Positions 47,279 through 55,371 of a DNA stretch of 64,000 bases are shown here, one piece after another. The position numbers were made by a program, and so were the translations under genes. The number at the start of each line of letters is the position of its first letter. Positions within the stretch are counted from its first letter, which is position 1. The stretch comes from Cytophagales bacterium WSM2-2 (lineage in GTDB: Bacteria > Bacteroidota > Bacteroidia > Cytophagales > Cyclobacteriaceae): positions 4,452,001-4,516,000 of the forward strand of contig BNHL01000001.1 of assembly GCA_015472025.1 (NCBI GenBank), written 5' to 3'. The notes beneath the pieces were generated by a model, which had not been told where the DNA came from, did not search any database, and saw only the letters and a list, made by a program, of their open reading frames with translations.

Positions 47279-47836
47279 TTAAAACATAAGAAGAATTGAA
47301 AAAAACTCTTTGGTTGCCTCTCTTAGCTTTGTAAGCGCAATACCAATTTGATTTTCTACTGTTTTTTCAGAAAGATTTAGTTTCTCAGCAACCTGGGCAT
47401 ATTTCAGACCTTGTTCTCGACTCAATACAAAAATGGTCCGGCATTTTTCTGGGAGAGAAGCAATAGCTTTTTGGATTGCTTCTTCCAATGAAGGAAAATC
47501 CAGGTTGACAGGCTCAACTACTAGTTCATTATTATCATCAAGAAGTGGTACAATCCCCAGTTTTGATTTGAGTTTGGTAAGGCTTCTATTCCGAACCGCA
47601 GCATAGAGATACGATTTTACTGACGTTGTTATCTTTATCTTTTCACGGTTGGCCCAAATATCAACGAATAAATCCTGTACCAGGTCTTTTGATTCACTTT
47701 CTGAGTCTAAATAGCGATATGCAAAACGGCAAAGGCTCGAATAATATTCTCGATAAGAAGTCTCAAAAACTTTTTTATCTATAAACTCAACCGGTTCCAC
47801 TGCGTTCTTTTTTTTAACAAAATCAAAAGTAAGCAA
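47279..47836 (-). CDS. ECF sigma factor (FecI-type)
   Basis: A 185-residue extracytoplasmic-function sigma-70 factor. Region 2 is seen at about 28-95 (YREYYSSLCRFAYRYLDSES, DLVQDLFVDIW) and region 4 at 125-175 (IASLPEKCRTIFVLSREQGL, YAQVAEKLNLSEKTVENQI). It matches the Bacteroidota FecI-like expansion. It should be released by the FecR protein when the STN receptor binds its ligand, and then activate this operon. FecR lies 197 bases downstream. Confidence 0.93.
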   Translation of the reverse strand: MLTFDFVKKKNAVEPVEFIDKKVFETSYREYYSSLCRFAYRYLDSESESKDLVQDLFVDIWANREKIKITTSVKSYLYAAVRNRSLTKLKSKLGIVPLLDDNNELVVEPVNLDFPSLEEAIQKAIASLPEKCRTIFVLSREQGLKYAQVAEKLNLSEKTVENQIGIALTKLREATKEFFSILLMF

Positions 47837-47961
47837 GGAAACATATTCTCAACTATCCCCGCACGTCTTTCACACCTCATTCTCATTCTCGGTCTTCTTA
47901 ACAGCGAAGTAGAATTGTAGAGAGATAAGTCGAAAAAAGGAATTCGCACTGAGAAAATTTA

Positions 47962-47994
47962 AATGCCCGCCCTATCATAAATAGGACGGGCATT
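47962..47994 (-). terminator. intrinsic terminator for the RidA gene
   Basis: A 14-bp stem with one mismatch (AATGCCCGCCCTAT / ATAGGACGGGCATT) and a 5-base loop. On the minus strand it is followed by TTTAAATTTTC, and it lies 23 bases after the RidA gene stop. Confidence 0.8.
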
Positions 47995-48016
47995 GTCTTT
48001 CACTAAAAAGGCGGTA

Positions 48017-48463
48017 TTATTTTACAGTAGCGATGGCTTCTATCCCGATCAAATATTCTGGCTTAGACAAGTCAACAATGGGTACTGAACGTGCCGGAGG
48101 ATTTGTCGGAAAGAACTCTTTATATAGTGCGTTCAACTTATCGACGTCTTCGGGCTTTTTAAGCCAGACTACTACTTTTACAGTATGTGCGAGATCCGAG
48201 CCGGAAGCCTCCAACACTTTTTTCAAATTGGCAAAAGCCTGCCTTCCTTGTTTTTCAAAATCTGAATCGAGTTTGCCTGTTGAAAAATCAATACCAGCCT
48301 GTCCGGCAACGAAAACAAGGTTACCTACGACTACCGCATGAGAAAATGCTGCTGCCGGCCGTGCCAAAGCATCAGAGCCAATGGTTTTGATTTGTGAACT
48401 TTGGGCCACAGTCATCAAAGGGCAAAAAATCATCGAGATAAAACACTTTATTATACACTTCAT
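48017..48463 (-). CDS. exported RidA-family deaminase
   Basis: A 148-residue RidA (YjgF/UK114) protein from ATG 48463, with an N-terminal hydrophobic export signal (CIIKCFISMIFCPLMTVAQ). The core has the family motifs FVAGQAGIDFSTG, FANLKKVLEASGSDL and the C-terminal NPPARSVPIVDL with the Arg used to bind the carboxylate of enamine intermediates. RidA hydrolyses reactive 2-aminoacrylate-type enamines. Here the signal sequence predicts a periplasmic or surface location, unlike cytosolic RidA. Confidence 0.88.
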   Translation of the reverse strand: MKCIIKCFISMIFCPLMTVAQSSQIKTIGSDALARPAAAFSHAVVVGNLVFVAGQAGIDFSTGKLDSDFEKQGRQAFANLKKVLEASGSDLAHTVKVVVWLKKPEDVDKLNALYKEFFPTNPPARSVPIVDLSKPEYLIGIEAIATVK

Positions 48464-49110
48464 TGTTTGAAAATTTTGAATTGCCAAAAGTATTACCGCC
48501 TAAAGGAATCACCTTATAACTCCTTAGCCCCAGATTGGTAATTATGAACCAAGGATCATTGAATTCAGAAAAGCGGCTTTGCCCAAGGCTTCCGTGATTT
48601 TGCAACACATTTGATTTCAAGACTTAAAGGTTGTCGCAGGAGTGAAAGTTGTGAGAGGTATTTGCACTGAGTCGTCAATGAGACAAAGCTTGCATAGGAC
48701 TTCCTGCCAGGTTTTTAGTCACTCGGTGAAATAACATTATAGAAGGTTCCAAAGTAAACATTGTACACGCAATATTACATGGAGAGTTATCTGGGGTGCA
48801 CATCTATTGATATCCCTATGTTTTAGATGATTAACGTTTTTGTGGATAACTCAATGACCTGATGACTTAACGCAGCGACTCAATAGATTTTTTTTTGTGG
48901 CACTGGTAATGATGTAACAATTACTGGTAAATCGAATGACAAGTGTATTCTTAAAAATGCTGATCTCCAATCTAGGGAGTTTGCCAATTGGAATGGCCTG
49001 ATGAATCAGGAAGTTAGTTTTTGAAATCATACCCAAGCAAGGTTGCCAGGGTTTAAAATCATACCAACGGTCTGCTAATAAGTTTTTTTGCGGCCAAACT
49101 TATTAACCAT
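48464..49110. other. long intergenic region
   Basis: A 647-base gap between divergent RidA (minus) and a TonB receptor (plus). No convincing gene, RNA or known riboswitch pattern was seen. Short A+T-rich tracts (e.g. GATTTTTTTTTGTG near 48890) are present. A regulatory leader cannot be excluded. Confidence 0.3.
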
Positions 49111-51096
49111 ATGACTAACAAATTTCTACTGCTCTCTCTTTTCGTTTTATGCCTTTGGCTGGCTAATCGAACTTATGCACAAACATCTCCAAAAGACTCC
49201 GTGGGTATTCACGAAATGAGTCTTGAAGACTTAATGAAAATACCAATACAGGTCTCCAAGTCAAATCTCAACATCCGTGAAGTTCCATCCGTGATTTCAG
49301 TAATCACCCGCGACCAAATCCTCAATATGGGTGCTCGCGATTTAATAGATATTTTGAATCAGGTACCAGGCTTCACACTTGGTCTTGACGGGCTAGGCCT
49401 CGTGGGACTGGGGGTGCGAGGAAACTGGGCTCATGAAGGTAAATTATTATTGTTGATTGACGGACAGGAAGCAAATGATCTCCTGTTTGGAACAAATCAC
49501 TTCGGGTTGCATTATGATATCAATAATATAGACCGGATCGAAATTATTCGCGGACCTGGATCTGCAATTTATGGCGGCTATGCTGAGCTTGGTGTGATCA
49601 GCATTATTACGCGAAAAGGTAAAGATATCAGGGGAATAGGAGTTAACGGTCTCTATGCAGGCACGAGCCATGCTTCCGCAACTAAGGCCGTAGCGAGTTT
49701 CAGTTTGGGTAATGCTAACGATAAGATAGACTATTCACTGAGTGGTCAATATGGTCAGGGGCTCCGTTCTGACGACAAGGCTTATACCGATATTTTTGGT
49801 GGTACAACAGACTTATCAAAAAATTCACGCTTACGGCCATTCACACTCAACGGCTCATTCAGTGCAGGAGGTTTTAGTGCAAGGGTACTGATAGACAAAT
49901 ATCAATTGGAAACGATCGATGGCTTTGACGCCATATTCCCTAAATCAGACTTACAAAAATTCACTTACGTAATAACGGATGCGAAGTACAACTGGAAGGT
50001 TTCTGACAAGCTTCAGATTACACCGCGTATGAATATGAGGTATGGCTCCCCGTATAATACATCAGCTGAATCAAGTTTTATTTACCTGGTAGAATCAAGA
50101 CGTCTTGCACCATCTATCAATATGAACTGGACACCTAGTGATAAAGTATCTATTGTGGCAGGTGCAGATTCTTATTTTGATCATGCCAAAAGTAATGGTC
50201 CCGGCACCGGTTATTTTGTAAACCTGGGTGGTACCAATGAAACATCACCGCTCTATGATATTGGTTTGTTTGCACAGGGAGTGATAAAAACCGGAGGATT
50301 CAATATCACACTTGGTTCCCGCTACGATCATCACAACCTTTTTGGTAGTGCCTTTTCTCCACGCATCGGTATCACGAAAGTATTTGAGAAAATACATTTT
50401 AAAGCACTCTATAGCCGGGCATTCAGAGCGCCTGCCATTGAATACTTGAATTATAGCCCTAATATCAAGCCGGAAAAAGCAGGTGTTGCCGAGATTGAAC
50501 TTGGAGTTAAGTTGAACGAACAGCTGTGGCTTACAGGCAATTTCTTTCACATGTTGATTGATGGTCCGATTATTTTTCAACCGGATACCAGTATCCCGAT
50601 CGGTGGCTATTATGCTAACCAATCAAAGACAGGATCTATGGGTTTTGAATTAAGCTTGCAGGCAAAATATTCGTGGGGATATGTTAATGCAAATTATGCA
50701 TACTATACAGCCAAAGACTTAAATCTTCAACCGACTTACTTAGCTCCGGATAACAGTCAGTCCTTAGGCCTCCCTTCGAATAGAATTAATATGTCGGGTC
50801 ATATTAAAATTGTTTATGGTCTTTCATTAAACCCATCCGTGAATTTATTAGGAAGTCGCTATGCGATTACAACTTCAGATGCCGGTGGGGCTTATGTGTA
50901 TACCAAATTGAACAGTGAATTCTTTGCCAACCTTTTTCTACGCTATTCGAAAGACAATTTCTCCATCGGGTTTGGCGCGTTTGATATATTCGATCAACGC
51001 CAAAAATTTGTTCAGGCGTATGCCGCAGGACATGCCCCTCTGCCTGGAGTTGGCAGGGAATTTAGTGTTCGGGTAGGATATAAATTGGATTTCTAG
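49111..51096 (+). CDS. TonB-dependent receptor
   Basis: A 661-residue receptor with signal peptide (about residues 1-24, ending RTYAQ). The plug starts SLEDLMKIPIQVSKSNLNIR and includes VPSVISVITRDQILNMGARD, GVRGNWAHEGKLLLLIDGQE and IIRGPGSAIYGGYAEL. A 22-strand barrel follows, ending GREFSVRVGYKLDF with the terminal aromatic residue expected of outer-membrane proteins. No STN domain is present. The plug resembles cobalamin/colicin-receptor (CirA/BtuB)-like proteins, but the ligand is unknown. It ends at a bidirectional terminator shared with hxlR. Confidence 0.9.
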   Translation: MTNKFLLLSLFVLCLWLANRTYAQTSPKDSVGIHEMSLEDLMKIPIQVSKSNLNIREVPSVISVITRDQILNMGARDLIDILNQVPGFTLGLDGLGLVGLGVRGNWAHEGKLLLLIDGQEANDLLFGTNHFGLHYDINNIDRIEIIRGPGSAIYGGYAELGVISIITRKGKDIRGIGVNGLYAGTSHASATKAVASFSLGNANDKIDYSLSGQYGQGLRSDDKAYTDIFGGTTDLSKNSRLRPFTLNGSFSAGGFSARVLIDKYQLETIDGFDAIFPKSDLQKFTYVITDAKYNWKVSDKLQITPRMNMRYGSPYNTSAESSFIYLVESRRLAPSINMNWTPSDKVSIVAGADSYFDHAKSNGPGTGYFVNLGGTNETSPLYDIGLFAQGVIKTGGFNITLGSRYDHHNLFGSAFSPRIGITKVFEKIHFKALYSRAFRAPAIEYLNYSPNIKPEKAGVAEIELGVKLNEQLWLTGNFFHMLIDGPIIFQPDTSIPIGGYYANQSKTGSMGFELSLQAKYSWGYVNANYAYYTAKDLNLQPTYLAPDNSQSLGLPSNRINMSGHIKIVYGLSLNPSVNLLGSRYAITTSDAGGAYVYTKLNSEFFANLFLRYSKDNFSIGFGAFDIFDQRQKFVQAYAAGHAPLPGVGREFSVRVGYKLDF

Positions 51097-51129
51097 ATTT
51101 AACTATTCTGAAGTGAGATACTCTTAAAA

Positions 51130-51172
51130 TAAAAAGTAGAGGTGATTCCAGAAGGAGTGCCTCTACTTTCTT
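51130..51172. terminator. bidirectional terminator
   Basis: A perfect 10-bp stem (AAAGTAGAGG at 51133-51142, CCTCTACTTT at 51160-51169) is flanked by A-rich and T-rich tracts, between the convergent TonB receptor and hxlR genes. Confidence 0.8.
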
Positions 51173-51207
51173 TAATAGGAGGCTGATCTCTACTTTAACT
51201 TATACTT

Positions 51208-51579
51208 CTACGTGCCCTTCATAATTCTCTTTTTGTGGTTGGCGCCCCATTGTGCCAGTGGTGCAATGACTTCTTTCAATGTTTTACTGTACTCTGTAGG
51301 CAGGTACTCCACGACCACTGGCTTCTGATTGACATGAACAACACGTTTGACCAAACCATTCTCTTCCAGGTCTTTCAATTCGCTTGAAAGTACTCGTGCT
51401 GAAATACCAGCTATAGTTCGTTGCAGTTCATTGAAACGAACGTGTCCGCTCAATACGGCAATCATCACCCGTAGTTTCCATTTCCCGCCGACAACAAATA
51501 ACGCATCGTCCATGGAGGACAAATGTTTTGTGCATTGCGATTCGGAATACACCTTTTTTCTGTCTGTTGATTCACTCAT
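51208..51579 (-). CDS. HxlR-family transcription regulator
   Basis: A 123-residue winged-helix regulator with the HxlR pattern: an early Cys (SQCTKHLSSMDDALFVVGGK), then WKLRVMIAVLSGHVRFNELQ, GISARVLSSELKDLEENGLV and VEYLPTEYSKTL. HxlR proteins of the YodB type sense quinones or electrophiles through a conserved cysteine. It is divergent from the DoxX/azoreductase pair, with a strong candidate operator between (51594-51624). This fits electrophile-induced derepression (inference). Confidence 0.93.
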   Translation of the reverse strand: MSESTDRKKVYSESQCTKHLSSMDDALFVVGGKWKLRVMIAVLSGHVRFNELQRTIAGISARVLSSELKDLEENGLVKRVVHVNQKPVVVEYLPTEYSKTLKEVIAPLAQWGANHKKRIMKGT

Positions 51580-51593
51580 CTTTTTTAAGTTGG

Positions 51594-51624
51594 TAACCTA
51601 AAGGTTACTACTAACCTTTAGTTA
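51594..51624. promoter_or_regulatory. candidate HxlR operator
   Basis: A perfect inverted repeat TAACCT-AA-AGGTTA (51594-51607) is followed 18 bases later by an imperfect copy TAACCTTTAGTTA (51612-51624). It lies 15 bases before the hxlR ATG (51579) and upstream of doxX, the position of an autoregulatory repressor site. Confidence 0.7.
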
Positions 51625-51700
51625 ACTGCCAATGTTTTGATAGCAAATGTACATAGGTTTGTGACATCAAAAAACAAATGGCCATCGAATGGCTAATAAC

Positions 51701-52060
51701 ATGAAAGCAACAAAAATTACATATTACGCTACTACAGGACTGATGTCCTTTGCAATGCTCTTCTCAGCTTATGCTTACTTGACGAAGCCGGAAGTGAAAC
51801 AGGGATTTCAGCATTTGGGTTTCCCGGACTATTTCAGGGTGGAATTGGCCATCGCTAAATTCATCGCTGCCATTTCACTTTGGCTCCCTTTCCGTTTGGT
51901 AAAAGGGACAGCTTATGTCGGTTTAACCATCAGTTTCGTTTCTGCTTTTATTGCGCACATCGCCTCGGGAGACCCCATTGGGAGTATCATTAACCCGGTG
52001 GTCGTTTTGGCGATTCTGGTTGTGTCTTATATAACGTACAATAAAACAGGCAAAGTCTGA
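51701..52060 (+). CDS. DoxX-like membrane protein
   Basis: A 119-residue protein from ATG 51701 (51689 is an alternative) with four membrane helices: ITYYATTGLMSFAMLFSAYAYL, VELAIAKFIAAISLWLPF, AYVGLTISFVSAFIAHIA and NPVVVLAILVVSYITY. The pattern, with GFPDYFRVE between helices, fits DoxX-like proteins. These are linked to thiol or quinone metabolism in the membrane. It starts the HxlR-controlled unit and is followed by azoR after 31 bases. Confidence 0.88.
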   Translation: MKATKITYYATTGLMSFAMLFSAYAYLTKPEVKQGFQHLGFPDYFRVELAIAKFIAAISLWLPFRLVKGTAYVGLTISFVSAFIAHIASGDPIGSIINPVVVLAILVVSYITYNKTGKV

Positions 52061-52091
52061 GAAACGATTACTAGCATCTAAAGAACTGATC

Positions 52092-52697
52092 ATGAAAAAA
52101 GTACTTCACGTTATATCCAGCCCGAGGGGTGAGGCGTCTGTTAGCAAAAGACTTGGCAACGCTATTATTGAAAAGATTAAAGAGAAACATCCGGACAGCA
52201 TCGTGAAAGAACGCAACCTGGCAACCAATCTCTTTCCGCATTTGGATGAAGTGCAAATCGGTTCGTGGTTTACGCCTGCCGAAAATCGCTCGCCTGAGCA
52301 GATAAACGCTGTTAAAATTTCGGAGGAAGCTATTGCAGAGCTGCAAGAGGCAGACATCTACGTGATCGATGCACCCTTCTATAATTTTGCTATTCCTTCT
52401 ACTTTGAAAGCATACCTGGACCATATTGCAAGACCAGGAATTACTTTTCGATATAACGAAAAAGGACAACCTGAAGGCTTCTTAAAAAACAAGAAAGTGT
52501 ACGTGGCGACTGCCTCCAGTGGCGTCTATTCTGAGGGCAAATTTCAGTCGTATGATTTTGTAAGTCCATACCTGAAATTCTTACTCAGCTTTCTTGGCAT
52601 CACAGACGTAGCCTTTATACGTGTCGAAGGCTTAAAGATTGAAGGCATTAAAGAAACTGCGTTTGAAAAAGGTGTTGAAAGCATTGCAGTTGATTGA
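52092..52697 (+). CDS. azoR: FMN-dependent NADH-azoreductase AzoR
   Basis: A 201-residue flavodoxin-fold enzyme. The FMN phosphate loop ISSPRGEASVSKRL is near the N-terminus, and the family motifs IDAPFYNFAIPSTLKAYLDH and ASSGVYSEG follow. AzoR reduces azo dyes and, more generally, quinones with NADH, protecting from thiol stress. Its position after doxX and opposite hxlR supports a quinone/electrophile-response role, comparable to the YodB regulon (inference). Confidence 0.93.
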   Translation: MKKVLHVISSPRGEASVSKRLGNAIIEKIKEKHPDSIVKERNLATNLFPHLDEVQIGSWFTPAENRSPEQINAVKISEEAIAELQEADIYVIDAPFYNFAIPSTLKAYLDHIARPGITFRYNEKGQPEGFLKNKKVYVATASSGVYSEGKFQSYDFVSPYLKFLLSFLGITDVAFIRVEGLKIEGIKETAFEKGVESIAVD

Positions 52698-52737
52698 TCC
52701 CGCGTGTCTGCATTAGGAGCAACTCATTAAAGGTTGC

Positions 52738-52745
52738 TATCTTTC
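52738..52745 (+). promoter_or_regulatory. possible Bacteroidota -7 promoter box
   Basis: TATCTTTC closely matches the Bacteroidota -7 consensus TANNTTTG and precedes the four-helix membrane protein gene. A similar GCTATCTTTCAA precedes the CGDC small-protein gene (about 55,017). No clear -33 TTG at the usual spacing was found. Confidence 0.35.
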
Positions 52746-52791
52746 AACACACGAGTTGGTAACACCAACGAGATTGAGAGCAGCAACCTTT

Positions 52792-53220
52792 ATGGAAACT
52801 TCTGAGAGTAATTTTGATGAACCCGAGAGGTATTTGGTGGGCACTTTACTGATGATCCAGGCGGTTGTATCGTTTCTGTTAGCGGGTGTGCTCAGTATCT
52901 TCGTCCTCCTGTTTGGCCCCATTACTTTTAGCCAGGTAACGAAAAACTGGTGGACGATGACCTTGTTATTCGCTGTTGGCCCTTATATCGTATCTGTGCT
53001 GATGGGGATTGCTGCAGTTCTGATGTTAAGGCGCAAAAGACGGGTTCTTATCTTCATCTTCCTGAGCCTTTATATACTTTTATACCTTGGTTTTGTATAT
53101 ATGGTGCACACCGGACATTGGACGGGCCTGGCGCTATTGGCTCTCTTGCCTATACTGCCGCCTGTCGGAGGCGTGATAATTGCAGTAAGGTTTAAGAAAC
53201 GACAGGATAGAATAGTTTGA
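52792..53220 (+). CDS. four-helix membrane protein of unknown function
   Basis: A 142-residue protein from ATG 52792. After a short acidic N-terminus (METSESNFDEPERYL) it has about four helices (IQAVVSFLLAGVLSIFVLLFG, TLLFAVGPYIVSVLMGIAAVL, VLIFIFLSLYILLYLGFVYM, LALLALLPILPPVGGVIIAV) and a basic C-terminus. No family was recognised. A promoter-like TATCTTTC box lies at about 52,738-52,745. Confidence 0.65.
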   Translation: METSESNFDEPERYLVGTLLMIQAVVSFLLAGVLSIFVLLFGPITFSQVTKNWWTMTLLFAVGPYIVSVLMGIAAVLMLRRKRRVLIFIFLSLYILLYLGFVYMVHTGHWTGLALLALLPILPPVGGVIIAVRFKKRQDRIV

Positions 53221-53507
53221 TTCAAATTTTGATTTCCTGACTTGTCAATTACCTATTCTTTGAAAAGCTGCGGATATTGACTTAACTCAATTCTGGCCGG
53301 CAATCTTTAGCAATGCGACACTATTACCTGAAATTGATACCCCATGACAATCGTATGATGTGATGGACGGCTATTTTTGAAAGTAGCCAATCAAAATGTC
53401 TATGAGAGCGGAGTGCATATCTCAGTTGAATTTTCGGTCGGAAAGCCCTAGTTGTTTACCAACACTAACTAAGATCATTTGTTAAAGACCAATTCTGCGA
53501 ATCAAAG
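53221..53507. other. intergenic region upstream of GAF gene
   Basis: A 287-base gap. It contains TTGATTTCCTGACTT (53229 on), also found at 54957, and a candidate -7 box TATTTTTG at 53372-53379. No gene seen. Confidence 0.3.
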
Positions 53508-54899
53508 ATGATTAAACTGCTGAATGGATTTTTCGAATCCGATACGCGAGCCGCATTGGAAAAAAGAATAGAAACACTTGAGCAGAAGATCAAAGACGCA
53601 CAGCATATAGCTGCGGGGGCTAATGTGGAATTTTTTTTTGTAAGTATTAAAAATGGTAGTGACCCGCTGATAAGTTCAATCCTTCGTCTCCGTGATCAGA
53701 TGAACCAGCTCGTTGAAAAAGAAAGAATGCAGAACTGGATGTCTGAAGGTCTTGCTTCATTTGCAGAAATTTTGATAAAAACCGACAATGATCCACAGCG
53801 ATTGGCCCAGTCTATTATTGGTACGTTGGTCAAATATGTGGGTGCTACTTTGGGAGCTTTGTATTTAGTGGATGAAGAAGCCCTCAACGGTGTTCAACTT
53901 AAGTTAACAGCGAGCTATGCTGCCGGCCGTGAGCAAAATTGTTTTAAACAACGGATTGATGCTGACGAGGGACTGGCCGGTCAGGCTATTCGCGAAAGAA
54001 AACACTTCTATGTTTCCAATGTGCCGGATGGATATGTTAAGGTAGCCTCAGGACTGGGTGAATCACTTGCGCGAAACCTGTTCATCGTTCCTCTGCTCCA
54101 CAATGGAAAGATTTATGGTGTTATTGAAATTGCTTCACTAAGCGTATTTAAGGAACAGCATTTTGAATTTATAGAGCAGGTAGCTCATCGGGTCGCTTCT
54201 ACCATTTCTATGATGCACTCCAATCAGAATACTCAAAAGCTTTTAAACGAAACCCGGGCTCAGACTAAGGAAATGTATGCTGTTCAGGAGCAAATGAAAC
54301 TTCGTGAAATTGAAATCCAGGCTGAGTTGTCGGCACTGCATGATAATTATAATCATAAGATAAAGCTGTTGGAAGAAAGGGAAGCGGCTTTGGCCACGAA
54401 TAAAAACATATTGGAAAAAGCATTGAATGTAGACGGCCTTCTCGTAGACATTGCAGGGCGAAACCGATATGTGTCACAACGAATAGCGCTGTTGTGCGAA
54501 TTCATATTTAATGGACGGGTCAACTATATCGCTGAGCTTAGCCACCTGGTGGCTGTTCATGATGACTCGTTAAAGAAAATCAGGAATGGAGGCGTTCCAC
54601 TGTGCTGTGAAAAGGAAATTCCCCTGCCACCGGCATCGGTTGTACTGCTGGCGACAGCTACCAACGTGGAAATATTTTGGAGAGAATTTAAGTGGCATGT
54701 TGAGCAACTGATCTCCCTTGCGAAAAACGGTCAAGGCAACGGAGATGAATCTCTGTTGTACATCGAAAACAACAGTGAAAAATTACTTCAACTAAATAAC
54801 GAACTGGTTCAGGCCTGCATTCGCAGCCAGGGACGTGAAGTATCCAATAATACCTATCCCTTGCAAAGGCATAACCCTATCGACCAGGGGCAAGCCTAA
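53508..54899 (+). CDS. GAF-domain protein with coiled coil and C-terminal helical domain
   Basis: A 463-residue soluble protein, a paralogue of 1360-2400. The GAF domain is at about 75-230 (VKYVGATLGALYLVDEEALN, ADEGLAGQAIRERKHFYVSN, VKVASGLGESLARNLFIVPL, YGVIEIASLSVFKEQHFEF). A coiled coil covers about 235-310. A helical C-terminal domain (about 310-440) contains a Cys pair (PLCCEKEI) absent from the paralogue. It ends in a polar tail. No kinase, cyclase or DNA-binding domain is visible. Confidence 0.85.
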   Translation: MIKLLNGFFESDTRAALEKRIETLEQKIKDAQHIAAGANVEFFFVSIKNGSDPLISSILRLRDQMNQLVEKERMQNWMSEGLASFAEILIKTDNDPQRLAQSIIGTLVKYVGATLGALYLVDEEALNGVQLKLTASYAAGREQNCFKQRIDADEGLAGQAIRERKHFYVSNVPDGYVKVASGLGESLARNLFIVPLLHNGKIYGVIEIASLSVFKEQHFEFIEQVAHRVASTISMMHSNQNTQKLLNETRAQTKEMYAVQEQMKLREIEIQAELSALHDNYNHKIKLLEEREAALATNKNILEKALNVDGLLVDIAGRNRYVSQRIALLCEFIFNGRVNYIAELSHLVAVHDDSLKKIRNGGVPLCCEKEIPLPPASVVLLATATNVEIFWREFKWHVEQLISLAKNGQGNGDESLLYIENNSEKLLQLNNELVQACIRSQGREVSNNTYPLQRHNPIDQGQA

Positions 54900-55033
54900 G
54901 ACCCGTTTTCTTCTTTTACAAAACACTCACCCATAGAGTTGTTGTTAACATGTGATTTGATTTCCTGACTTATCATTCAGAGATTTGAGGTGATCGGTCG
55001 GCAATAACTTCGGCTGCTATCTTTCAATTTGCA

Positions 55034-55309
55034 ATGGCAAAGAAAATCCACACACTTCAGTTAGACGGTAGCCCTGTCGAGCCACTCTATTATTATCACG
55101 ATAACTGGACTGCTGCACAAAATAATATAATCCACTCCGGATCTTGCGGTGACTGCAAGTTTGGTATTGGTAAAAAAGGCAAGCAAGTTCGTGGTGAGCA
55201 AGGTGTTTGGGTAGGGCCGTTTGATACAGTTGACCTGGCCCAAAAGTATATCACTAAAAAATTGCTGAAACCGAAGGCAATCGAGCACGATTGTTGTAAG
55301 CAAGCCTGA
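55034..55309 (+). CDS. small CGDC-motif protein
   Basis: A 91-residue cytosolic-type protein. Features: an N-terminal strand (KIHTLQLDGSPVEPLYYYHD), a Gly-rich segment with CGDC (SGSCGDCKFGIGKKGKQVRG), VWVGPFDTVDLAQKYITKKL, and a C-terminal CC pair (HDCCKQA). The four cysteines suggest metal binding or redox activity, but no family was recognised. A promoter-like GCTATCTTTCAA lies just upstream of the start. Confidence 0.65.
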   Translation: MAKKIHTLQLDGSPVEPLYYYHDNWTAAQNNIIHSGSCGDCKFGIGKKGKQVRGEQGVWVGPFDTVDLAQKYITKKLLKPKAIEHDCCKQA

Positions 55310-55371
55310 CGGGGCAATAGAGTAACTGATTCCAAGTCAGCATGTCTATCACTCTGCTGATAAGATGAGCT

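Noticed and set aside
48372-48620. Minus-strand open frame overlapping the ridA start
   Set aside because: It overlaps the exported RidA coding start in another frame and has no domain.
48851-49036. Minus-strand open frame in the long gap before the TonB receptor
   Set aside because: Hydrophobicity and codon use are unremarkable, and no family or conservation cue was seen.
48464-49110. Cobalamin or similar riboswitch upstream of the TonB receptor
   Set aside because: No recognisable conserved riboswitch box was found.
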